From positions 1-32,880 of the forward strand of contig JACQDK010000069.1 of NCBI GenBank assembly GCA_016201135.1: a stretch of 32,880 nt of DNA. Reading direction: 5' to 3'. The notes beneath the pieces were generated by a model. The model was not told where the DNA came from, made no database searches, and saw nothing but the letters and a program-made list of their open reading frames with translations. This DNA comes from Actinomycetota bacterium (lineage in GTDB: Bacteria > Actinomycetota > UBA4738 > HRBIN12). The translations under genes and the position numbers were made by a program. Positions 1 to 6,765 of this stretch are shown in pieces (positions within the stretch are counted from its first letter, which is position 1; every line of letters starts with the position of its first letter).

Positions 1-1170
1 CGCGACGAGGCCCACGCGATCAGCGGCTCCAGTCACTTCCTGGAGCACCTGCTGTTCAAGGGCACGAAGACTCGGAGCGCCCGAGACATCGCCGAGGCCT
101 TCGACGCAGTCGGCGGCGACGTGAACGCGTTCACGGCCAAGGAGTACACCTGCTACTACGGTCGGGTGCTCGACCGCGACCTGCCGATGGCCGTCGACCA
201 CCTCTGCGACATGCTGCAGCACAGCTTGATCCGATCCGCGGACCTCGACGCCGAGCGGCAGGTCATCCTCGAGGAGATCCACATGCACGAGGACTCCCCC
301 GAGGACTTCGTGTACGACCTGTTCACCGAGACCCTCTGGCCCGAGCATCCGCTCGGCCGCCCCATCCTGGGCACGAGAGAGACGATCGCCGCCGCCACTC
401 GCGAGTCGGTCCGGCGCTTCTACAAGAGGCGCTACCTCCCGGGGAACCTCGTGATCGCCGCGGCCGGTGGGGTCCGCCACGAAGACCTGATCCGGCTCCT
501 TGGCGAGCACATGGAGACCGGGGCGGCGCTCCGCGACGGCCAGGTCTCCTCCCGGAACCTGCGCGAGGCCGGCCACCCGCCGGTCCCCTCGGGGCGGCAT
601 CTGGTCAAGCGGAAGAAGACCGAGCAGGCGAACATCCTGCTCGGCACGAACGGGCTGGCAAGGTCCGACCCCGACCGATTCGCGTTCCTGATCGTGAACA
701 CGGCGCTCGGGGGAGGCATGAGCTCGCGCCTCTTCCAGGAGGTGCGCGAGAAGCGCGGCCTCGCCTACAGCGTGTACAGCTATCACTCGCAGTACACGGA
801 GGCGGGCATCTTCAGCGCCTACGCCGGTACGACCCCGGCCAGGGCGAAGGACGTGATCGGGCTGCTCCGCCGCGAGCTGGCCGACGTCGCCGGGGGCGGC
901 CTCACCGAGGAGGAGTTCGAGCGCGCGAAGGGCCACGTCAAGGGCTCGCTGGTGCTCAGCCTCGAGGCCCCCGGGAGCCGGATGTCCAGGATCGGCAAGT
1001 CCGAGATCGCGCACGGCGAGATCCTCACGGTGGACCAGTCCCTTCGGCGCATCGGGGCCGTGACGTTCCAGGATGCGCGCCGCGTCGCGGAGCGGGTACT
1101 GTCCCAACCGATGACCCTCACCGTGCTCGGACCGTTCGGTGCCCGCGACCTGAAGGAAGCGATGCCGTGA
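1..1170 (+). CDS. M16-family zinc metallopeptidase (PepR-like), 5'-truncated by window edge
   Basis: The reading frame is open from base 1, so the gene begins upstream of the window; 389 residues are visible. The inverse zinc motif HFLEH (HxxEH) appears at about visible residues 12-16, and the downstream glutamate region (QVILEEIHMHEDSPED) supplies the third ligand expected for M16 peptidases. The C-terminal half carries the second M16 fold, with GGGMSSRLFQEVREKRGLAYSV-type sequence. Family members are processing-peptidase-like enzymes; the bacterial PepR group is poorly characterised. Only about 30-40 N-terminal residues appear to be missing. The stop codon overlaps the dapB start (GTGA), so the two are translationally coupled. 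Mycobacteria also keep a pepR gene near dapB (recalled knowledge). Confidence 0.9.
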   Translation, partial: RDEAHAISGSSHFLEHLLFKGTKTRSARDIAEAFDAVGGDVNAFTAKEYTCYYGRVLDRDLPMAVDHLCDMLQHSLIRSADLDAERQVILEEIHMHEDSPEDFVYDLFTETLWPEHPLGRPILGTRETIAAATRESVRRFYKRRYLPGNLVIAAAGGVRHEDLIRLLGEHMETGAALRDGQVSSRNLREAGHPPVPSGRHLVKRKKTEQANILLGTNGLARSDPDRFAFLIVNTALGGGMSSRLFQEVREKRGLAYSVYSYHSQYTEAGIFSAYAGTTPARAKDVIGLLRRELADVAGGGLTEEEFERAKGHVKGSLVLSLEAPGSRMSRIGKSEIAHGEILTVDQSLRRIGAVTFQDARRVAERVLSQPMTLTVLGPFGARDLKEAMP

Positions 1171-1973
1171 TCCGCGTCGGAGTGATCGGGGCCTGTGGCC
1201 GGATGGGGCAGATGGTGTGCCGCGCGGTGGCCGAGCAGGACGACCTGGCGCTGGTGGCGGCCGTCGACCGCTCGCACGTGGGGGAGTCGATCGGCAAGCT
1301 GATAGGCCGCCCGAAGCTCGACGTCTCGGTCTCCGACGAGCTCGACGCGCTCCTCGAGTCTCACGCCGAGGTGGCGGTGGACTTCACCCATCCCGACGTC
1401 GTCCGCGACGACATCCACTGGGCGGTCGCGCACGCGATGCATCTCGTGGTGGGCACCACCGGCCTGACGGAGGCGGACATCGAGGCGGTGGAGCGGCAGC
1501 TCGAGGCCGAGGGTTCCGAGTCGAACGTGATACTGGCGCCTAACTTCGCTATCGGCGCGGTGCTGATGCAGCGCTTCGCTGGGATGGCGTCGAGGTTCCT
1601 TCCCGCCGTCGAGGTGATCGAGCTCCACCACGACGGGAAGGCCGACGCTCCGAGCGGCACTGCGCTCGCCACCGCGCGCAAGATCGCGGCGGAGCGCGGG
1701 CGCGACTGGCACGGCCCGCGGGAGGAGTCCGTCGAGGGTGTCCGAGGCGGCGAGGTGGAGGGGGTGCGTGTGCACTCCGTTCGACTGCCGGGGCTCGTGG
1801 CGCACCAAGAGGTGATCCTGGGTGGCCTGGGCCAGACGCTCACGATCCGTCACGATTCGATGGACAGGTCGTCGTTCATGCCCGGCGTGCTGCTCGCGAT
1901 ACGCCGTGTGTCGACCCGCCCGGGGCTGACGGTCGGGCTCGAGCCGCTGCTGGATCTGCCCGAGGAGCGGTGA
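1167..1973 (+). CDS. dapB: 4-hydroxy-tetrahydrodipicolinate reductase
   Basis: Reduces the DapA product with NAD(P)H to tetrahydrodipicolinate in the lysine/diaminopimelate pathway in the cytoplasm. The protein has 268 residues, normal for the family. The N-terminal Rossmann motif is GACGRMG (residues 8-14). The catalytic and substrate motif ELHHDGKADAPSGTA contains the expected His154/His155 pair and Lys158. GTTGL and APNFAIG are further family signatures. The GTG start at 1167 overlaps the upstream TGA by the GTGA arrangement, so translation is likely coupled to the peptidase gene. dapA lies about 2.2 kb downstream, separated by genes on the other strand. Confidence 0.97.
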   Translation: MIRVGVIGACGRMGQMVCRAVAEQDDLALVAAVDRSHVGESIGKLIGRPKLDVSVSDELDALLESHAEVAVDFTHPDVVRDDIHWAVAHAMHLVVGTTGLTEADIEAVERQLEAEGSESNVILAPNFAIGAVLMQRFAGMASRFLPAVEVIELHHDGKADAPSGTALATARKIAAERGRDWHGPREESVEGVRGGEVEGVRVHSVRLPGLVAHQEVILGGLGQTLTIRHDSMDRSSFMPGVLLAIRRVSTRPGLTVGLEPLLDLPEER

Positions 1974-1980
1974 GCCGCTG

Positions 1981-2023
1981 CCCGGACTCCCGGGTTGCCG
2001 CCAGCCCCGGCCAGCCGCTGGCC
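1981..2023. terminator. Hairpins between convergent dapB and LysE-type gene
   Basis: Two perfect inverted repeats fill the 50-bp gap between the convergent stops: CCCGG-ACTC-CCGGG at 1981-1994 and GGCCAG-CCG-CTGGCC at 2009-2023. The second ends one base before the minus-strand stop. No U-tract follows, so this is a plausible but not proven bidirectional terminator. Confidence 0.5.
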
Positions 2024-2665
2024 CTAGCCGGCGGCCACCTGCCACGCGAACCACACCCCGATACCGACCAGCCCCGCGGCCAGCACGATCCGAAGCGCCC
2101 GTAGCCCGCGTTCGCCCAGTAGGCCTCGGCCCCCCGACCCCAGCAGCGCGAACGTGAAGTCGCTGGAGGAGACGCCGGCGGCCATGGCGAGGCCGCTCGC
2201 GACCGCCGCCCCCCGGCCCGCCTCGGTCGTCGCCTGCGCCACAACAGCCGCGGCGGTCGTGGCGAAGAAGACCCATGCGCCGGGGGACAGAGCGACCGAC
2301 AGGATCCCCTTGGTGGTCGGTCCGAAGGCGCGACCGCGCCGAGGGGGATCGGAGCCCTCATCGGAGCCCTCGTCGCGCGCCCGGAGCGATCGAAGCTCGA
2401 CCGCCCCCAGATAGATCAGGAACGCCCCTCCCACCAGCCGCAGGGCGCCGAGCGCCTCCTTTCCCGGAACGAACGCCGAGAACCCGAGCGCCAGCACCAG
2501 CATCACCGCGAGGAGCGTGCCGTTCGCCCCCAGCATGACCCGCAGGCCGCGCGAGAGTCCGCCTCGCGAGGTCTCGGAGAGGATCAGCACCTGGACGGGC
2601 CCCGGAGCCGCGCCGAGCGCGAACCCGAGCCCGAAAGCCGTCGGGACGTGGCCCAGCCAGCTCAT
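2024..2665 (-). CDS. LysE/RhtB-family amino-acid exporter
   Basis: Predicted inner-membrane exporter of 213 residues from the ATG at 2665. Hydrophobic segments are visible at the N-terminus (FGLGFALGAAPGPVQVLIL, with the family G-PGP motif), then LLAVMLVLALGFSAF, LVGGAFLIYLGAVEL, GAWVFFATTAAAVVAQ, AVASGLAMAAG and a last one at IVLAAGLVGIGVWFAW. This matches the six-helix LysE plan, and the charged stretch RARDEGSDEGSDPPRRGR is the usual cytoplasmic loop. The start overlaps the stop of the upstream histidine-phosphatase gene as ATGA, so the pair is coupled. The substrate cannot be read from sequence; amino acids are the family default. Confidence 0.8.
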   Translation of the reverse strand: MSWLGHVPTAFGLGFALGAAPGPVQVLILSETSRGGLSRGLRVMLGANGTLLAVMLVLALGFSAFVPGKEALGALRLVGGAFLIYLGAVELRSLRARDEGSDEGSDPPRRGRAFGPTTKGILSVALSPGAWVFFATTAAAVVAQATTEAGRGAAVASGLAMAAGVSSSDFTFALLGSGGRGLLGERGLRALRIVLAAGLVGIGVWFAWQVAAG

Positions 2666-3123
2666 CGAGGCAGGCGCGTCTCCTCGACCGTGATCGAGCC
2701 GTCGTCGGCCTGGGTCACCACGATCCCCTCGCACTCCGCCAGCGGCTCTATCTCCCGGCCGGTGAGGCCGAATGCTCCCCGTTCCACGAGCGGCGTGTGG
2801 CCGAACGCGATGCCGCGCCCACCCCCCGGAACCCGGTCGAGGAGCGCCCGGAGACCGGCCGCCATGCCCTCAGGGCTCCCGCCGCTCGAGTCCTGTCCCG
2901 CCAGACCTGCGACCACCTCGTGATCCGGTAGCACCAGCCCGGCCCCGCGCAGGAACCAGGCCGCGGTCTCTGCGGCACGCGCGGCCGGCGAGACAAACAC
3001 CACGTCGTAACGGGCGCCGGCCGCCTGCCGACCCAGCGCCTCCGCCTGGGATCGCCCCTCGGGGGAGAGCCGGTCTTCCTGAGGGTCGCGCGTGGCATGC
3101 CGGCGGACCTCCAGCCTCTTCAC
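2662..3123 (-). CDS. Histidine phosphatase superfamily protein (SixA-like)
   Basis: A 153-residue protein from a GTG start at 3123, preceded by AGGAAGG at good spacing. An in-frame upstream extension exists but looks non-coding. The N-terminal RRHATRD carries the RH phosphate-binding motif of the branch-1 histidine phosphatases, with SPEGRSQAEALG and SPAARAAETA following as in SixA, and GHTPLVE supplies the second catalytic histidine. The small size and the missing insertions favour a SixA-type phosphohistidine phosphatase over a phosphoglycerate mutase. Its substrate is unknown. It is coupled to the LysE-type exporter by an ATGA overlap. Confidence 0.78.
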   Translation of the reverse strand: MKRLEVRRHATRDPQEDRLSPEGRSQAEALGRQAAGARYDVVFVSPAARAAETAAWFLRGAGLVLPDHEVVAGLAGQDSSGGSPEGMAAGLRALLDRVPGGGRGIAFGHTPLVERGAFGLTGREIEPLAECEGIVVTQADDGSITVEETRLPR

Positions 3124-3164
3124 GCGGGCCCCTTCCTCGCCGGTTCGCGTATCATGCCCCTTCC

Positions 3165-3596
3165 GTGCGCGACCTACGGCGTTCCCTGGTGCTCCTGGTG
3201 CTCGGCTTGGCGGCCTGCACCAAGAGCGCTCTGCCCGTCGAGCCATCGACGTCCGCGACGACCCCCTCGATGCCCTCGCCGCCGGCCGTGATCACGCCGG
3301 GACAGTATCGCTGGTCGAGCGGCGGGCTCGTCGTCACGCTCACTCTCAAGACCAGCGTCGGCAAGATGGTCGTGAACAACGACACCCACTCCGCCCTGGC
3401 CGCGCCGGGGATCTACGTGCTGGACGCCGCGACGGGCAAGAGGATCGACGGCGAGGTAGTCGGAGCCGCGCCGGTGGGGGTCGGCGACGTCGGGGTGTTC
3501 CGCGTCAAGTTCCCCACAGGGGTGAACGACAAGGACTCCGGCATGGTCATCCTGCTCTTCGGCACCGACAACTACGGAGCGTTCGCCCCGGCCTGA
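3165..3596 (+). CDS. Small secreted lipoprotein of unknown function
   Basis: A 143-residue protein from a GTG start. The first 20 residues form a lipoprotein signal (MRDLRRS, then LVLLVLGLAAC) with lipobox LAAC and a predicted lipidated cysteine. A Ser/Thr/Pro-rich linker follows, then a beta-rich domain (QYRWSSGGLVVTLTLKTSVG, VGVFRVKFPTGVNDKDSGMV). I do not recognise the domain. A TATCAT -10-like hexamer at 3150-3155 lies nine bases before the GTG with no Shine-Dalgarno, which suggests a nearly leaderless mRNA. The 3' end overlaps the convergent adenosyltransferase gene by 25 bp. Confidence 0.72.
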   Translation: MRDLRRSLVLLVLGLAACTKSALPVEPSTSATTPSMPSPPAVITPGQYRWSSGGLVVTLTLKTSVGKMVVNNDTHSALAAPGIYVLDAATGKRIDGEVVGAAPVGVGDVGVFRVKFPTGVNDKDSGMVILLFGTDNYGAFAPA

Positions 3597-4138
3597 CGGG
3601 TCCCGGGCTCGCTCTCTCCCGCCGCCCATCGCGCGAGCACGAAGATCAGGTCCGAGAGCCTGTTGAGGTAGCGCCGCACCTCTGGGTTCACCTCGCGCTC
3701 GGCGCGCTCGAGCCCCACGACGTGCCGCTCGGCGCGGCGCACCACGCTGCGGGCGACGTCCAGCGCGGCGCTGACGGGGTTCGCGCCCGGCACGATGAAA
3801 GCATCGGGGAGCGGGCGCGCCGCCACGAGATCGTCGATCCGCCGCTCGAGTCGCTCCACCATCTCGGACGTGACGAGGGAGACCCCGGGGTCGAGCTTCC
3901 TGCGTTCCTTCGGGTTCGCGGCGAGATCGGCACCCACCACGAACAGCTCCCGCTGGAGCGCCAGGAGGTCCCGCCCAAGGGCCTCGTCCTTGCAGAGGGA
4001 CCGGGCCGTGCCGAGGAACGCGACGGCCTCGTCGGCGGTGCCGTAGGCCTCCGTGACCAGGTCGGACTTGGCGACGCGACCCCCGTAGAGCAGGCCGGTC
4101 GTGCCGTCGTCGCCGGTCTTGGTGTAGATGCGCGCCAT
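3572..4138 (-). CDS. ATP:cob(I)alamin adenosyltransferase, PduO type
   Basis: Transfers the adenosyl group of ATP to cob(I)alamin to make adenosylcobalamin. The 188-residue length fits the PduO/MMAB family. The N-terminal ATP-binding segment IYTKTGDDGTTGLLYGG is diagnostic, and RRAERHVVGL followed by NRLSDLIFVLAR are the C-terminal helical signatures. It ends in a short disordered tail (GESEPGTRQAGANAP) that overlaps the convergent lipoprotein gene. A TATGCT hexamer (minus strand, 4153-4148) lies nine bases before the ATG with no Shine-Dalgarno, so the mRNA may be almost leaderless. The product would feed the B12-dependent ribonucleotide reductase encoded at 28028. Confidence 0.93.
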   Translation of the reverse strand: MARIYTKTGDDGTTGLLYGGRVAKSDLVTEAYGTADEAVAFLGTARSLCKDEALGRDLLALQRELFVVGADLAANPKERRKLDPGVSLVTSEMVERLERRIDDLVAARPLPDAFIVPGANPVSAALDVARSVVRRAERHVVGLERAEREVNPEVRRYLNRLSDLIFVLARWAAGESEPGTRQAGANAP

Positions 4139-4145
4139 CGGGCGC

Positions 4146-4153
4146 TAGCATAG
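4146..4153. promoter_or_regulatory. Overlapping divergent -10 elements for dapA and the adenosyltransferase
   Basis: The eight bases TAGCATA plus flank read as TAGCAT (4146-4151) towards dapA and TATGCT (4153-4148) towards the adenosyltransferase gene. Both fit the TANNNT core common in actinobacterial promoters. The two promoters would be mutually exclusive. No clear -35 is seen, so this is an inference. Confidence 0.4.
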
Positions 4154-4164
4154 GCGCAGCACAT

Positions 4165-4204
4165 GGGGCTCGGCCGCCGCCGGCGGCCGGACCTCCCGAG
4201 CCCC
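4165..4204 (+). promoter_or_regulatory. Strong nested hairpin in the dapA leader
   Basis: Outer arms GGGGCTCGG (4165-4173) and CCGAGCCCC (4196-4204) pair. Alternatively, inner arms GGCCGCC and GGCGGCC (4172-4178, 4182-4188) form a 7-bp stem with a 3-base loop. The structure ends two bases before the dapA Shine-Dalgarno GAGGAGG (4206-4212). It may tune translation or attenuate transcription. It does not resemble a lysine riboswitch, which is much longer. Confidence 0.45.
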
Positions 4205-4217
4205 CGAGGAGGCGAAC

Positions 4218-5108
4218 ATGGCCGGCAGGTTCGGATCCGTCGTCACCGCGATGGTGACCCCCTTCAGGGAGGACCACGCCGTCGACCACGACCGCGCGCA
4301 GGAGCTCGCGTCCTACCTCATCGAGCACGGTTCCGACGCGATCGTCGTCGCGGGATCGACCGGCGAGTCGCCGACGCTGACGCACAAGGAGAAGGCCGAC
4401 CTGTTCCGCGCGGTGGGCGAGGCGATCCGCGGCCGCGGCCAGCTGCTCTGCGGCACCGGCACCTACTCCACCGCCGAGACCCTCGAGCTCACGCAGGCGG
4501 CCGAGGACGCCGGCGCCGACGGCCTGCTGGTCGTCACGCCCTACTACAACAAGCCTCCGCAGCGCGGCCTGATCGCGCACTTCGAGCGGATCGCCGACGC
4601 CACCGACCTGCCGATCATCGCGTACAACATCCCCGGGCGGACCGCCACGCGGATCGAGCACGACACCCTGCTGAAGCTCGCGCAGAAGCCGAACATAGTG
4701 GCGGTCAAGGACTCAACCGGAGACTTCCAGGGGATATCGAGGCTGATCGCCGAGGCTCCTCCAGGGTTCGAGGTCTACTCCGGCGACGACTGGGCCACGT
4801 TCGGGTACGTGTGCCTCGGCGCGGTGGGCGTCGTGTCGGTCGCCGCGCACCTCGTGGGCCCCCAGATTCGTCAGATGATCGAGCTGATCGAGACAGGCGA
4901 CGTCGCGGCGGCCAGGAAGATCCACGAGTCGCTCTCCCCTTTGTTCAACGCGCTCTTCGTCACGAGCAACCCGATCCCACTGAAGGCCGCCCTGGAGATG
5001 GTGGGTCGTTCGGCCGGCGAGCCTCGCCTGCCGCTCGTCCCCGTCACCTCCGAGGAGCGGGAGCGGGTCCGCAAGGCACTGGAGGACGCCGGTCTCCTCG
5101 ACAGCTGA
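4218..5108 (+). CDS. dapA: 4-hydroxy-tetrahydrodipicolinate synthase
   Basis: Condenses pyruvate with aspartate semialdehyde, the first committed step of the diaminopimelate/lysine pathway. The 296-residue TIM-barrel protein has the Schiff-base Lys164 in VAVKDSTGD, the catalytic-triad tyrosines in TPYYNKPP (Tyr109/110) and AYNIPGRT (Tyr136), and the GSTGES phosphate-loop-like motif near residue 47. The start is firm: ATG with GAGGAGG five bases upstream. The leader holds a strong hairpin. RNase J follows with no usable gap, an adjacency also seen in mycobacteria. Together with dapB, dapL and dapF in this window it gives most of the pathway. Confidence 0.97.
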   Translation: MAGRFGSVVTAMVTPFREDHAVDHDRAQELASYLIEHGSDAIVVAGSTGESPTLTHKEKADLFRAVGEAIRGRGQLLCGTGTYSTAETLELTQAAEDAGADGLLVVTPYYNKPPQRGLIAHFERIADATDLPIIAYNIPGRTATRIEHDTLLKLAQKPNIVAVKDSTGDFQGISRLIAEAPPGFEVYSGDDWATFGYVCLGAVGVVSVAAHLVGPQIRQMIELIETGDVAAARKIHESLSPLFNALFVTSNPIPLKAALEMVGRSAGEPRLPLVPVTSEERERVRKALEDAGLLDS

Positions 5109-5157
5109 CACCTGCCGCGTCGTCTTCCTCGGAGGGGTCGGCGAGGTCGGTCGCAAC

Positions 5158-6765
5158 ATGGCCTGCGTCGAGCTCGAAGGCCGCATCCTGCTGGTCGACG
5201 TGGGCCTGTCGTTCCCGCACGCAGACATGCCGGGGATAGACCTGGTGCTGCCGGACTTCGAGTACGTGCGCCAGAACGCCGACCGGGTCGAAGCCGCGGT
5301 GCTCACCCACGGTCACGAGGACCACATCGGGGCGCTCCCGTACCTGCTCCGCGAGCTGGAGGGGCTCCCCGTCTACGGCACCGCGTTCACCCTGGCCCTC
5401 CTTCAGGGGAAGCTGGAGGAGCACGAGGTCTCCGATCGCTGCGAGCTTCGCCTGGCGACGCCGGGCGAGGGCGCCTCGGTCGGGCCGTTCTCGATGCGGT
5501 TCCTGCGCGTCACGCACTCGATCCCCGACGGCATGGCGGTCGCGATCGACTCTCCCTTCGGGACGATCCTGCACACGGGCGACTTCAAGATCGACCAGAC
5601 GCCGCTCGACGGAAGGCCCACCGACCTGCACGGCCTCGCCGAGGAGGCCAGCGCCCCGAAGGGCGTGCACCTGCTCCTCAGCGACTCGACGAACGCCGAG
5701 GAGGCCGGGTACACGTCGAGCGAGAGGAGCGTGGGCCCGGTGCTGCACCGCATCATCGAGAACGCGCCGCAGATCGTCGTGGTGGCCTGCTTCTCGAGCC
5801 ACATCCACCGGATCCAGCAGGTCGTGGCCGCGGCGCGGGCCAACGAGCGCGTCGTCGCGTTCCTAGGGCGTTCGATGCACAACTCCGTCGGCGCCGCCCG
5901 GCGTCTGGGGCTGCTCAACGTGCCCGACGCGGACGTCGTGCCCATCGAGGAGGTCGAGCGCCTGGACCCGGGCCGCGTGGTCGTGATCTGCACGGGCTCC
6001 CAGGGCGAGCCGTACAGCGCGCTCAGCCTGATGGCGGCGCGCGAGCACAAGTGGGTGAAGCTGAAGGAAGGTGACGCGGTGGTGCTGTCCTCCTCGCTGA
6101 TCCCGGGCAACGAGCCGGCGATCCACCGAGTGGTTGACGCGCTCTACCGGAGCGGCGCGGACGTCTACCACATGCCGTCCGACGCGGTGCACGCCTCCGG
6201 CCACGCCGCCCAAGAGGAGCTCCGCCTGATGCTCTCGCTCGTCAGGCCACGCTGGTTCGTCCCGATCCACGGGGAGCGCCGGCACCTCCAGCACCACGCG
6301 CGCCTCGCCGTGGAGGTGGGGATCCCATCGGACCACGTGATGATCTGCGAGGACGGCGACGTGGTCGAGGTGGGGGAGCGGTGCCGGGTCGCGGGTCGCG
6401 TGCCCGCCGGCATGACGTTCGTGGACGGGCTCGGCATAGGCGACGTGGGTGGCGAGGTGCTGAGGGACCGGCGGAAGCTCGCCGGCGACGGGGTGGTTGT
6501 CGTCGTCGTCACGGTCGACTCGCACAGCGGCGAGGTCGTTGCCGGGCCCGACGTCGTGAACCGCGGCTTCGTGTACGACGAGACTTCCGGGGACATCCTT
6601 GAAGAGGCCCGCAAACGCGTCATGCTTTCCCTCGAGGACAGCGCGAAGGCGCGGGTCACCGACCCCAGCGCCCTGCAGCAGAACGTCCGGCGGGTCCTCG
6701 GCAAGTACTTCTACGAGGTGACGCAGCGCAAGCCGGTGATCCTTCCGGTGATCATGGAGGTCTAG
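5158..6765 (+). CDS. rnj: Ribonuclease J (start uncertain)
   Basis: Metallo-beta-lactamase/beta-CASP exo- and endoribonuclease of RNA maturation and decay. From the ATG at 5158 it has 535 residues. The zinc motif THGHEDHIGAL (His51, His53, Asp55, His56), later histidines (HTGDFKID; SDSTNAEE) and the beta-CASP segment with SGHAAQEELRL and PIHGERRHL are intact, and a C-terminal domain follows. The frame continues upstream of 5158 with a typical first strand (CRVVFLGGVGEVGRN, from 5113). However, no ATG, GTG or TTG exists in that frame back to the stop at 4981. The real start is therefore either non-canonical, lost to a sequence error, or the ATG given here with a shortened N-terminus. Confidence 0.93.
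   Translation: MACVELEGRILLVDVGLSFPHADMPGIDLVLPDFEYVRQNADRVEAAVLTHGHEDHIGALPYLLRELEGLPVYGTAFTLALLQGKLEEHEVSDRCELRLATPGEGASVGPFSMRFLRVTHSIPDGMAVAIDSPFGTILHTGDFKIDQTPLDGRPTDLHGLAEEASAPKGVHLLLSDSTNAEEAGYTSSERSVGPVLHRIIENAPQIVVVACFSSHIHRIQQVVAAARANERVVAFLGRSMHNSVGAARRLGLLNVPDADVVPIEEVERLDPGRVVVICTGSQGEPYSALSLMAAREHKWVKLKEGDAVVLSSSLIPGNEPAIHRVVDALYRSGADVYHMPSDAVHASGHAAQEELRLMLSLVRPRWFVPIHGERRHLQHHARLAVEVGIPSDHVMICEDGDVVEVGERCRVAGRVPAGMTFVDGLGIGDVGGEVLRDRRKLAGDGVVVVVVTVDSHSGEVVAGPDVVNRGFVYDETSGDILEEARKRVMLSLEDSAKARVTDPSALQQNVRRVLGKYFYEVTQRKPVILPVIMEV

Noticed and set aside
3174-4661. A 495-codon minus-strand open frame across the lipoprotein, adenosyltransferase and dapA region
   Set aside because: Overlaps better-supported genes on both strands and has no family sequence.
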